Positions 12,090 to 22,797 of a DNA stretch of 64,000 bases are shown one piece after another; the first letter of the stretch is position 1; the number at the start of each line of letters is the position of its first letter. This stretch comes from Episyrphus balteatus. Taxonomy: Eukaryota > Arthropoda > Insecta > Diptera > Syrphidae. The translations under genes and the position numbers were made by a program. Below the pieces are notes generated by a model, which saw only the letters and a list, made by a program, of their open reading frames with translations, searched no databases and had not been told where the DNA came from. The stretch lies in the NCBI RefSeq assembly GCF_945859705.1, contig NC_079135.1, positions 27,040,179 through 27,104,178 of the forward strand. Reading direction: 5' to 3'.

Positions 12090-14480
12090 CGACTTTAATG
12101 GTCGACTTTTGTCGTCGACTTTAGTCGTCGACTTTCGTCGTCGACTTTTGTCGTCGACTTTAGTCGTAGACTTTTGTCGTCGACTTTTGTCGTCGACTTT
12201 TGTCGTCGACTTTTGTCGTCGACTTTTGTCGTCGACTTTAGTCGTCGACTTTAGTCGTCGACTTTTGTCGTCGACTTTTGTCGTCGACTTTAATCGTCGA
12301 CTTTTATCGTCGACTTTTGTCGTCGACTTTTGTCGTCGACTTTTGTCGTCGACTTTAATCGTTGACTTTTGTCGTCGACTTTTGTCGTCTACTTTTGTAG
12401 TCGACTTTAGTCGTCGACTTTTGTCGTCGAATTTTGTCATCGACTTTTGTCGTCGACTTTTGTCGTCGACTTTTGTCGTCGACTTCAGTCGTTGACTTCA
12501 GTCGTCGACTTTAGTCGTCGACATTTGTCGTTGACTTTTGTCGTCGACTTTTGTCGTCGACTTTTGTCGTCGACTTTTGTCGTCGACTTTTGTAGTCGAC
12601 ATTTGTCGTCGACTTTTGTCGTCGACTTTAGTCGTCGACTTTTGTCATCGACTTTTGTCGTCGACTTTTGTCGTCGACTATTGTCGTCGACTTTAGTCGT
12701 CGACTTTTGTCGTCGACTTTTGTCGTCGACTTTTGTCGTCGACTTTTGTCGTCGACTTTTGTCGTCGACTTTTGTCGTTGACTTTTGTCGTCGACTTTTG
12801 TCGTCGACTTTTGTCGTCGACTTTTGTCGTCGACTCTTTTCGTCGACTTTTGTCGTCGACTTTAGTCGTCGACTTTTGTCGTCGACTTTTGTCGTCGACT
12901 TTTGTCGTCGACTTTTGTCGTCGACTTTTGTCGTCGACTTTTGTCGTCGACTTTTGTCGTCGACTTTTGTCGTCGACTTTTGTCGTCGACTTTTGTCGTC
13001 GACTTTTGTCGTCGACTTTTGTCGTCGACTTTTGTCGTCGACTTTTGCCGTCGACTTTTGTCGTCGACTTTTGTCGTCGACTTTTGTCGTCGACTTTTGT
13101 AGTCGACATTTGTCGTCGACTTTTGTCGTCGACTTTAGTCGTCGACTTTTGTCATCGACTTTTGTCGTCGACTTTTGTCGTCGACTATTGTCGTCGACTT
13201 TAGTCGTCGACTTTAGTCGTCGACTTTTGTCGTCGACTTTTGTCGTCGACTTTTGTCGTCGACTTTTGTCGTCGACTTTTGTCGTCGACTTTAGTCGTCG
13301 ACTTTCGTCGTCGACTTTTGTCGTCGACTTTAGTCGTAGACTTTTGTCGTCGACTTTTGTCGTCGACTTTTGTCGTCGACTTTTGTCGTCGACTTTTGTC
13401 GTCGACTTTTGTCGTCGACTTTTGTCGTCGACTTTAGTCGTCGACTTTAGTCGTCGACTTTTGTCGTCGACTTTTGTCGTCGACTTTAATCGTCGACTTT
13501 TATCGTCGACTTTTGTCGTCGACTTTTGTCGTCGACTTTTGTCGTCGACTTTAATCGTTGACTTTTGTCGTCGACTTTTGTCGTCTACTTTTGTAGTCGA
13601 CTTTAGTCGTCGACTTTTGTCGTCGAATTTTGTCATCGACTTTTGTCGTCGACTTTTGTCGTCGACTTTTGTCGTCGACTTCAGTCGTCGACTTCAGTCG
13701 TCGACTTTAGTCGTCGACATTTGTCGTTGACTTTTGTCGTCGACTTTTGTCGTCGACATTTGTCGTCGACTTTTGTCGTCGACTTTTGTAGTCGACATTT
13801 GTCGTCGACTTTTGTCGTCGACTTTAGTCGTCGACTTTTGTCATCGACTTTTGTCGTCGACTTTTGTCGTCGACTATTGTCGTCGACTTTAGTCGTCGAC
13901 TTTAGTCGTCGACTTTTGTCGTCGACTTTTGTCGTCGACTTTTGTCGTCGACTTTTGTCGTCGACTTTTGTCGTCGACTTTTGTCGTTGACTTTTGTCGT
14001 CGACTTTTGTCGTCGACTTTTGTCGTCGACTCTTTTCGTCGACTTTTGTCGTCGACTTTAGTCGTCGACTTTTGTCGTCGACTTTTGTCGTCGACTTTTG
14101 TCGTCGACTTTTGTCGTCGACTTTTGTCGTCGACTTTTGTCGTCGACTTTTGTCGTCGACTTTTGTCGTCGACTTTTGTCGTCGACTTTTGTCGTCGACT
14201 TTTGTCGTCGACTTTTGCCGTCGACTTTTGTCGTCGACTTTTGTCGTCGACTTTTGTCGTCGACTTTTGTCGTCGACTTTTGTCGTCGACTTTTGTCGTC
14301 AACTTTTGTTGTCGACTTTTGTCGACGACTTTTGTCGTCGACTTTTGACGTCGACTTTTGTCGTCGACTTTTGTCGTCGACTTTTGTCGTCGACTTTTGT
14401 CGTCGACTTTTGACGTCGACTTTTGTCGTCGACTTTTGACGTTGACTTTTGTCGTCGACTTTTGCCGTCGTTTTTTGTCG
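12090..14480. repeat. About 1.2-kb higher-order duplication within the satellite
   Basis: Two successive copies of a long variant string are visible. The landmark with TCGTTGAC, GTCTAC, TTTGTAGTC and GTCGAATTTTGTCATC occurs at about 12.36 kb and again at 13.55 kb, and the CTCTTTTCGTC landmark occurs at 12835 and 14031. Both offsets are 1196 bp, or 92 units of 13. A third landmark (ACTTTCGTCG at 12131 and 13301) is offset by 1170 bp, or 90 units, so one copy has lost or gained exactly two units. Confidence 0.7.
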
Positions 14481-15039
14481 TCTACTTTTGTCGTCGACTT
14501 TTGTCGTCTACTTTAGTCGTCGACTTTTGTCGTCGACTTTTGTCGTCGACTTTTGTCGTCGACTTTTGTCGTCGACTTTTGTCGTCGACTTTTGTCGTCG
14601 ACTTTTGTCGTCGACTTTTGTCGTCGACTTTTGTCGTCGACTTTTGACGTAGACTTTTGTCGTCGACTTTTGTCGTCGACTTTTGACGTCGACTTTTGTC
14701 GTCGACTTTTGTCGTCGACTTTTGACGTCGACTTTTGTCGTCGACTTTTGTCGTCTACTTTAGTCGTCGACTTTTGTCGTCGACTTTTGTCGTCGACTTT
14801 TGTCGTCGACTTTTGTCGTCGACTTTTGTCGTCGACTTTTGACGTCGACTTTTGTCGTCGACTTTTGTCGTCGACTTTTGACGTCGACTTTTGTCGTCGA
14901 CTTTTGTCGTCGACTTTTGACGTCGACTTTTGTCGTCGACTTTTGTCGTCGACTTTTGACGTCGTTTTTTGTCGTCTACTTTTGTCGTCGACTTTTGTCG
15001 TCTACTTTTGTCGTCGACTTTTGTCGTCGACTTTTGTCG

Positions 15040-15215
15040 TCGACTTTATTCTTCGACTTTAGTCTTCGACTTTAATCCCCGACTTTAGTCCCCGACTTTA
15101 GTCTTCGTCTTTAGTCTTCGACTTTAATCCCCGACTTTAGTCCCCAACTTTTGTCTTCGACTTTTGTCGCCGACTTTAGTCGTCGACTTCGACTTTTGTC
15201 TTCGACTTTAGTCGC
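15040..15215. repeat. Degenerate right edge of the satellite
   Basis: The last dozen units drift to GTCTTCGAC, CCCCGAC and CCCCAAC forms and lose the GTCGAC palindrome, then stop at unrelated AT-rich sequence. Greater divergence at the array margin than inside is the usual pattern for satellite edges, where homogenising exchange is weak. Confidence 0.75.
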
Positions 15216-16468
15216 TTAAGGGTTAACATCAATTAAATTCAAAAGCATTCTACCTATTCAATGTTGGATGGAAAAAAAATTGACTTTACCTCTATTATAA
15301 TCCTCTCTTGTAACCAAATACATTCACATTGTTTTTCTATTGATTAGTAAACAAAAACTGCGGTTTGACTCATGACAAGAGTAGTCCCACTTTTATATGA
15401 ATTAAAATAAATTCAATCGCAATGCACACTTAATTAAATTATAATATGATAAAATCAACAATCTCCTAAGTGCTTAAGTTATATATACTCATTAAAATCA
15501 GTTTATCCAAAGTGTTTACCCATCCTAAAGGCTAAAGTGGGTGCACAAACACAATATTGCATCAACCCTACTGACTGGGGGTTGTATTCTGATGAATTGC
15601 AGCATTCCGATAAACCCACTCGAACTCGTAGAGCAATTTATTTTTTGAATAGGTCAAAGCAAGGATATTAATTTATCCAATCGACACTATAAAATCGAAC
15701 AAACCAAAAAGCCAGGTGCATGTAATGTCTCCTTCTTTTCCAACCCACCCAACAGCCATCAAGCTCCACTATATCAACGTTAATTCTCTGAAAAGAAATA
15801 AATAAAAATGAAAATACTTCCATCATCCACCAAAACGAAGGAAACGAAGATGCAAAAGTTTATCGCTGGTAAACGACGTAATTTTTTTATTTTTTTTTTT
15901 TTTCAAAAGTTAAACGTATTCCTGGATTTCAATTCAATCAATTTGATTAAATCATCACTCTCTCTTCGCGAGATGGGATGAAATATTTTCAATCAAAATA
16001 TCAGCTGTATCCTGCGTGCTTTTTGAAATCGAAGGATAAAAAATTACAAACAAAAAAACATTTCTTGTGAATTCATGACTTTTTACAAACAGATGAGGCA
16101 GATGGACAGCTTTTTAAGGACCTCTTTTTTTTATTTTTCAAGCGAACTTGCGATAATTGGATCATAAAATATGATAATTTTTTAAATTGAATAAATATTT
16201 AACTGCTCAGCATAATGAAGAAATTTCAATATTTTTTTTACAAAACTTTAAATGTGAGGAAAAAAAACCTGAAGAATTCAAAAGGTCAAGATCAGAAAAA
16301 TCCGAATTTCAACAAAATTCCCTCATTAACATAAATATTTTCCCCAACAAAAAGGCTAGGTATGCATCGATTGAACAATTGAATCAAGTCTCATGTCTTG
16401 AATTATTAACTAGACTTTTTTATGATACATCGCACAATTTGCTGAAACAGAAGACAAAATGAAATTAC
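15216..16468. other. AT-rich flank without a recognised gene
   Basis: Unique-looking AT-rich DNA between the satellite and the orphan promoter, with poly-T and poly-A runs. The longest open stretch (16187-16462) starts with TTG, is Lys/Asn-rich and has no recognisable domain. I see no splice-supported exon, RNA gene or TIR here. Confidence 0.5.
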
Positions 16469-16543
16469 TATAAAACGACTTGTGAGTGGGTTTATTGGTT
16501 ATTCATATCGAAGCTTATTCACTTCTTCAACATGTTCAAATAC
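16469..16543 (+). pseudogene. Orphan promoter and first exon (MFKY) of a cuticle-type gene
   Basis: TATAAAA at 16469-16475 is followed 36 nt downstream by a TCATA initiator-like motif (A at 16505), then ATG TTC AAA TAC at 16532-16543 directly abutting a GTGAGT donor at 16544. This is the same layout as the three intact genes at 46.1, 59.2 and 62.6 kb: TATA, TCA initiator, a 4-codon MFKF exon and a GTRAGT donor. Those genes have an Ala/Pro-rich second exon within 66-81 nt. Here the possible acceptor near 16588 leads into an ACAGAATTTTG repeat and a quick stop, and no Ala-rich reading frame follows for kilobases. It is most likely a broken member of the cluster whose second exon was lost or displaced. 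A very long first intron cannot be excluded. Confidence 0.45.
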
Positions 16544-16584
16544 GTGAGTTACACTTTTTTACATTATCAAAACTATATTTTTTA

Positions 16585-16797
16585 CAGCATTTTTACAGAA
16601 TTTTGATATACAGAATTTTGATGTAAGGAATTTTGAAATACAGTATTTTGACCAACCAGAATTTTGCTATACCTACAGAATTTTGACTCTCAGAATTTTG
16701 TTCGTACAGCATTTTGCACATACAGAATTTTGACATACAGTATTTTGGCATTCAGTATTTTGAATACAGAATTTTGCAACATACAGAATTTCGACCC
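16585..16797 (+). repeat. Degenerate ACAGAATTTTG short repeat
   Basis: About a dozen imperfect copies of a motif close to TACAGAATTTTGA, spaced roughly 15-22 bp apart with variable spacers (ACAGTATTTTG, ACAGCATTTTG, TCAGAATTTTG). It sits exactly where the second exon of the orphan MFKY gene would be expected. Confidence 0.8.
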
Positions 16798-16829
16798 CAA
16801 CCCAAAAAAATCATTTAAAAATAAAATGC

Positions 16830-16912
16830 ATTTTAAAAAATTTCCTCCAAATCCATCGAGTGAGACATGAAAAGAAAGGTCTTTTTAAACTCTATTCATA
16901 ACTTAAAAATAA
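16830..16912 (+). repeat. Isolated fragment of the 305-bp repeat family
   Basis: A stretch including CCTCCAAATCCATCGAGTGA and the later CTCTATTCATAACT matches the end of the monomer tandemly repeated at 30.6-32.4 kb (CTCCAAATCCATCGAATGAG, CTCTATTCATAACTG), with scattered substitutions. It shows that the monomer also exists outside the tandem array. Confidence 0.7.
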
Positions 16913-18469
16913 TGGTTTCTTGGAGGTCTGGTTCATGAGATTCTTGCAACCAAATATGTTTTATTTCTTCTTTTTATAATAATTGAAACTCAAGAGTTTC
17001 TTTGAAATCTGAGTTATATTTTATTTGGTTTCTTAAGTACTTAATTATTTTCTCGTGGGGCTCTGACATCCTTTGGTGGCCCCATACCACTGCCTCACCA
17101 GACCCTGAACTCATATTTCATAGTTATTTTACGACGAGACTTGTACCGGTTTTTAAAACAATTTTTAAGGCTAAAGATAAAATGATAGGAGGTATCTGCC
17201 GTTTCAATTTATCCTGTACATGGCAATCTATAAAGTCCAAATAGGCAAATACTACAAATTTTAAGAAAACTCTTCACCGGCTTAAACTGCGTAAGTTAGA
17301 GATTGGAATAGCCAAAACATAGCTGAAATATACTCGTAATCATGATAATTATAGTACTTTCACAAAACAGTACAAGAGGTCATAAATTTATTGTTGGAAG
17401 TATAATTTAGGGTCATAGAGTTCATTTTTCAACACTTCAAATGTGACAAATTACCTTATGTAAGGATATAGGTACAAGATTTAAAATCTGTGAAATATGT
17501 ATAGGTATAGGTTAGGTAGGTAGGTATACATAAGTTATATTGGAGAACATTTTCATGTCAAAAGGCGCAATTTATTTCATATTCGCTTTACTATTTATCA
17601 TTAAGTCATATGGGTGAAAGGTGATAATTGAACACATCTAAAAGCTTATTGATAGGTTAAAAATTGGTATTGGAGCTGGAGGTTCTAAGTTCAAATCCAG
17701 CCGTTACCACGTTATTTTTTTTTTTTTGACGTGATAACGTCTTATAAATCGATGAACCATGGCAGCCACCACAAAAAAGTTACGCCATTCTCTAACGTTC
17801 CACTCTTGCACTTTTATAGTGCGGCAAAAATTTTAATTCAGAATTAAAAATAAACTATTAGAGATACAAAAATCTTCTATAGCTTATTTGAAAGATAATA
17901 ACCTAAAGTTGTATACATTAGAAGGATTTTAAAAAAATCCGTCTTTTAACAGGGTAAACAGGGGTAAAACAAAATTGCAAAAAATTGGCTATTTTCTAAA
18001 GAGTTGAATTTTTTTAAAATCGACAGATAAATTTATTACAAGACTGACAATGGTATTGAAAAAAATTCATAAAAATTTCAAAACCAAGTTATAAATGGTT
18101 TTCTAAAACTAAAACATGAAGTAGACCTTTGACGAGTAAATGATTATAGGTAAATGATTTTTGACAATTTTAAAAACGTCATTCGAAAGATAATAAAAAA
18201 AAATTAGGGGTCTAATGCGGATTTTTTTTTAAGTCTCTGCATTTCGAAATTTGAATTTTTGAAAAACACCTACTTATTTTGGGATTTTTTTTGGTGAGTT
18301 TTTATTTTTTTTTTAATTTTTGTAGCGTTCAAAAAATCTCAAACTTATAGATTATGTAAAAAATTGGTATTTTAAAATTTTTTTTGTCCCAAGTTTTTTG
18401 AAGGTTTTTAACTGTTTTTTATTTTTATCTTTTTTTTTTCTTCAACAGATATATAAATTAAATTTCTAT
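16913..18469. other. AT-rich intergenic DNA, no gene recognised
   Basis: Mostly AT-rich, with old repeat debris. A B-box-like GTTCAAATCC near 17692 followed by a T run could be a tRNA-derived SINE remnant, but no A box or cloverleaf is convincing. No coding region is supported. Confidence 0.45.
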
Positions 18470-19130
18470 TGTATATAGATAATAGACAGGACTATATTTG
18501 TGTAAAATTTCAATCAATTTCGTAAACACAATTTTGAGATAACGGTAAAATAAAGTTTTATTTTTTAACAGATTATATCTTTAGATCCAGAGCAAATACA
18601 AATTTGATTTAACGTTATTGAGCATCCTGATGATATTACCTTTCATTTGATATATCACACATAACTATACATTCAGTACAAACAATGTTAAATTAAAAAA
18701 CTTGCGAAATACCTCAAAACTACTGTGGAGATCTGTTGATCATGAACAGCCACCAGTGTGGGAAGTACCGTAATCTCAGTTTGGAATTTCGACATGGTTG
18801 GCTTTAAAAATTTTTTCTGGGCATCGCAGAAATAAGATTGAAACGTCATTTGAAAGGTGAAATAATGAGCTTTCAATATAAAATTTTGTATAAGTTGTCA
18901 TTGAAAAAAATTGATCCAATAGCGTGAGAAGATAAAATTATATGTTTTTTTTTGCCTTTTTTGATGAAAATTGATCGAGTTCAAAAAATTATAGCTCTTT
19001 TTGTAGATGTCTAATAGACATGATCCATATATATATTTTGAGCTGAAGCAATAAGCTTTCAGGTGGTATATATTATTATAGGTTGTTATATCAAAAAAAT
19101 GGAATTTTGGGTGATGGAAGTGATTTTTCA
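18470..19130 (+). repeat. Dispersed repeat, copy A (partner at 35.44-36.32 kb)
   Basis: Clear homology in the same orientation with 35.44-36.32 kb. Shared strings include GATATATCACACATAAC, GTGGAGATCTGTTG, GGAAGTACCGTAATCTCAGT and ATAAGCTTTCA, in the same order. Copy A has no obvious terminal repeats. Copy B lies inside a TIR-bounded element (35304-37212), so copy A is probably a truncated member of that family. The open frames within it are short and are not convincing genes. Confidence 0.75.
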
Positions 19131-19261
19131 CTTATTTCTTATCAAACCATCAAAGCATTTGTTAAGAATATTGTGATCACTATTAGAGTTCCGGGACAGG
19201 CAGTAGCTTACTCTATGGTAAAGTCTGATCTACACCGAACATTGAAGTACTAAGAAGACTA

Positions 19262-19286
19262 CAAAAAAAAAAAAAAAAAAAAAAAA
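19262..19286. repeat. Poly-A run
   Basis: About 25 consecutive A residues at the end of a decayed repeat. It could be a retrotransposon tail, but no source element is recognisable upstream. Confidence 0.8.
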
Positions 19287-19446
19287 TGGTTTGAAAAGTT
19301 TTACAAACCTTTGAATTCTTATCATTTTATTTATCTTTTTGAAACATTTAAGTTGGAATTGAATTTTAAAAGCCCATGACTTAAGAATTTAATTAAAAGC
19401 AAGACCAATATTTCCTCCAATTCTTGATTAAAAAGATGATGGTACC

Positions 19447-20406
19447 CAGGGGCGTACACTCCCTTGGGGCAAGCGGGGCGGTGCCCCGGGGCCCCCGACT
19501 GACCCCAGGGCCCCCACTGGAGACAATGCAGAGAAGGAAACTGTTAGCATACATTGAGTTACTAAGTAACCAGGGAGACAAATTATCTCATTCAGTGTAA
19601 TGTATAATGCATTGGTAGCCACACAATATATGTATATTGATTTTAAAAAAAGGTTACCCCAGGGGCCCCAAAAAAATAAACTGCTTTTTTAAAAGAAAAA
19701 TTATAATTTTATCTTAGCGCCCCAAAAAATATTACTTGAAAAATCTTTGCCACCACAAATAATACATTAGGGGCCCCGAAAAAGCAAAAAAATATTATTT
19801 GAGGATCCTCAAAAGTGCTTCAAAACAATCAAATGGAAAATTAAATATAAATTCAGGGACCCCAACATAAATACATTAGGGCCCAAAATAAAAACATTAC
19901 GTTATTGATGCATTCCGAATATTACTTCAGAACAGAGGCCCCAATACCTATTAATTGTTGGCTCCAAAAAAATTATATTATATTTTAGGGGCCTCTAAGC
20001 ACTTAATTTTGGGGCTCTAAAAATAATTTTTCAGGGGCCCCAAAATAAAAAAAATTATGTCTGATGATGGAAAATAAAATATGTACCTATTTAATACTTC
20101 AGAACAGAGGCCCCAAGAACTATCAATTCTTAGCTAAAAAATTTTTATTTTAGGGGTCTCTAAATATTTAATTTTGGGGCCCCTATTACAAGTGTTTACT
20201 ACTTTTATGAGAGACATTTTAACTAACTATAGCAAAGTGCATTACGAACATATTAAAACATTAAAATAAACCTAAAAATAAATAAGCCATACAAAAAAAA
20301 AACGTATGGCGTATACGTAATTTTTTTTTAAGGGGCCCCCAAATATCAAAGGGGCCCCAAAATTTAGTCTTACCCCGGGGCCCCGCCGACTCAATGTACG
20401 CCACTG
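19447..20406. mobile_element. hAT-type non-autonomous element, intact copy A
   Basis: 960-bp element with imperfect terminal inverted repeats CAGGGGCGTACA at the left and TGTACGCCACTG at the right (CAGTGGCGTACA in reverse). It is flanked by a perfect 8-bp target duplication, ATGGTACC, at 19439-19446 and 20407-20414. An 8-bp duplication and CAG/CTG ends are the hallmark of the hAT superfamily. No transposase frame is present. The interior alternates AT-rich stretches with GGGGCCCC-like blocks every few tens of bases, giving striking GC islands in AT-rich DNA. Confidence 0.9.
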
Positions 20407-20414
20407 ATGGTACC

Positions 20415-22797
20415 ACTTAAATCCCTTAACCTTCAACAAAGAACTGTGTTTAAAATAAAATACATTTTTCTCCTAATTTCTAAATTGTTGTTAAGCCTCA
20501 TTTAACACTTTCTTAACCAGCCTTTCATTTATTTTCCCAACTTGAAAAAAAAATTAACAAAGTCCTTAATTGTAGATATACACTATGCTTTTCATTTACT
20601 AATTAATTGAGCATCTTCTTATCCCACTCTTCTCAAAATAAAATTCACCAAAAAAATAAAAGAAAAATTTTCCCTAAAAAAAAAAAAAAACTAAACAGAC
20701 AATGGCTTAGAGAGATAGGGATTCTCCCTTTATTTTCAAAATTTGGTAGTCTGTATTTTTCCGACTTCTTCCAGTTCTTTTCTATGTTTAATCTGTTCTT
20801 CATTAATTCACTTCTCTTTTCGCGAAATAAATTGCTGCAAATTGCAAACAGTAGCTTGTGGATGGAGTTGGTTGGAACTGGAACCTTCACATAGTTCTTT
20901 TCTCTATAGTTGTCGAACGAAAAAAGGACTCTTTAACTAGCGAATGGACGAAAAAAAAAATGAAAAAAAAAAGCAAAAACAAAGGGAAAAAACCAACTGA
21001 GGAGTAAAATTCGAAAAAGACTCTTCATCATCAATTTAAATTTTCAATTAATTTTCCACACCCTCGCACATTTGCTCCACCTGCTACAACAACAGCTTCA
21101 AGCCATCCCTTCCTAAAGAGTTTGGTGAAAGTGCTTTCACTCAACTATTCTCTGATTCCTTAAATCTGATTCTTCTTCCTCCTTTTCGTCCTGATTCAAC
21201 TGTTATATACACTCATTTGCAAAGTCAACGTTCTATAGCATTAGGATTCTGGGTAAGATGGAAGATGAGAGGATTGCATTGGAAGAAAGATATGGTCGAC
21301 AGAGGTACCTTTCTACTCCCCTTTGGGGTAGAAAAAAAACATAACTTAAAAGGACGTCTCCGACATCATCGTCGTGTTTTCTTCTAAATACAAAAGCAAC
21401 TCCATTTCGCACAAAACGTTACGCTGCTTCTGGTTTAAAAAAAAAAAAAAACCAATGAAAGAAAAATACTTTCGAGGAAGAATAAATAAGAAAAATAAAA
21501 ACACTATTTTTCTCGCAAATTAAGGACGAACGAGAAAAATGAGGAATTAAAATAGAAAGACAGAAAAAAAAAACAAACAGAAGAATCCTTTCGTTAAGGA
21601 TTACCAAATGGATATATGAGAGATATAGTAGGAGATGATGGTTAACAAGGATTACTTCTTTCTTATTTTCCATCCGTTTAAGACGACAACGAAGTCGGAC
21701 GACAACAGAGAAGATACAAAAAAAAAAGAAAGGAGAACATCTTATGGAGAAGCTTAAGGAGAATGTCAGTGGCGATGATGGCGGTGTGCTGCCTGCGACT
21801 TAATTAGTGTAAAACTACCAAGCCAAAAAAAAACCCAACCCAGTTTACGTTCATAGAACTAGATATTCTTTCTTTTCCTTATTTAGTTTGTTTTTTTCTA
21901 CTTTTTTTTTCTAAAGAATGGTTCAAATTGACTTTCAAAAAAGAGAGAGATAGAATTTGGCTAGATAATGAGAAAGAAGGTTTTTAAGCTTTAAAAGTTG
22001 TTGTTTATGTGCGTTGCCTAGAGGATAAAAATGAAAATGAAAAAGATTCCACTTTTCCACACACACACACACACAAAAAACCATCATACCCAAAGAAAAT
22101 GTTAGAGACGTGATTTAAATTCTCTTAAATGTCTAAAGCTTGATGAAGTTTTGAAGTTTTAAGGAAATTGTGAAAGTTAAAAAGATTCTGTATTCATTAG
22201 CGCAATGGGATTCCTTTTTTTTTATACTCCTCTCCTGTTTGTTATATCCATGGGCAGAAAAAAAAAAACGTTTTAAAAACAAAAAAAAAAAAAAAAAATA
22301 AAAATAAAAACAAGAAGTTTATGAGAGGAGGATGCAGTTAATGAGCACTAAAGTTTTTTTTATTAGTTTTTTCTTTTTCTTTTTTTTTTTAGGGCAAAAG
22401 AGGATCACTGATTGCTTTAGTAAATAAAATTCTAAGAGGCTTTGTCTGTTTCTCGCCCATACATAAAACTTCGTGAATAGAGTTATTAAATAAGGCTTTT
22501 GTTTGGATACACAATTTAGTAGTATAGCAATTAGAACTTTAATAATCTGCACACATGACTTGTTTAAGATTATATTTTGAACGAGAATATGGCGAAAGTG
22601 TGTCATTTCTTCCAGTGAACCTTGCAAGGGATACAAAGGACAATTATTGGAATTGTGTAGTGTAGTTCTAAGGAAATCGGAAAAACGCAGTCAAATAATA
22701 ATAGAACCCGCAATCTGGACTGAATTGATTCTCCAACAATAGAAAAAAATAAATTTTTGATGCAAACCCCAATTTTGAAGCTGTAATCCTAAATACC
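20415..22797. other. Low-complexity AT-rich region without a recognised gene
   Basis: Long unique-looking sequence with many A/T homopolymers, an (AC)n microsatellite near 22060-22075, and several stretches of balanced composition (for example about 20.85-21.30 and 21.68-21.83 kb) that could be conserved non-coding or intronic DNA. No reading frame has domain or splice support. Confidence 0.45.

Larger units (their letters stand above)
1..15215. repeat. 13-bp satellite array (GTCGTCGACTTTT)n
   Basis: Tandem 13-bp units with consensus GTCGTCGACTTTT fill the first 15.2 kb and continue off the left edge. Each unit has two CpGs and one GTCGAC palindrome. The + strand is T-rich with about one A per unit. 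Common variants are TTTA for TTTT, GTCGTCCAC (about 3.5-8.6 kb), GACGTCGAC (about 6.7 kb and 8.6-15 kb), GTCGTCTAC and CGCCGAC. Since 13 is not a multiple of 3, three units (39 nt) encode a 13-residue cycle containing VVDFCRRLLSSTF on + and KVDDKSRRQKSTT on -. Neither cycle contains a stop, so long open frames appear on both strands without being genes. Probably constitutive heterochromatin (inference). Confidence 0.98.

Noticed and set aside
39..15075. Dozens of long open frames of up to 455 codons on both strands encoding LLSSTFVVDFCRR or KVDDKSRRQKSTT repeats
   Set aside because: They follow automatically from a 13-bp satellite with no stop in any frame. The frames overlap in several phases and on both strands and lack any start context, splice site or terminus.
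1..15215. CRISPR-like array
   Set aside because: Units are contiguous 13-mers without spacers and the DNA is eukaryotic.
15584..15640. CTGATGAATTGC followed by a CGAACTC string, faintly hammerhead-like
   Set aside because: The GAAA core and paired stems are missing.
16187..16462. 91-codon open frame
   Set aside because: TTG start, AT-biased Lys/Asn-rich content, no domain.
17617..17720. Possible tRNA or tRNA-derived SINE with GTTCAAATCC B box and T-run
   Set aside because: No convincing A box, acceptor stem or T-stem pairing; only a B-box-like match.
21746..21805. Short ATG frame starting MEKLKENVSGD
   Set aside because: Only 19 codons, no splice or conservation evidence.
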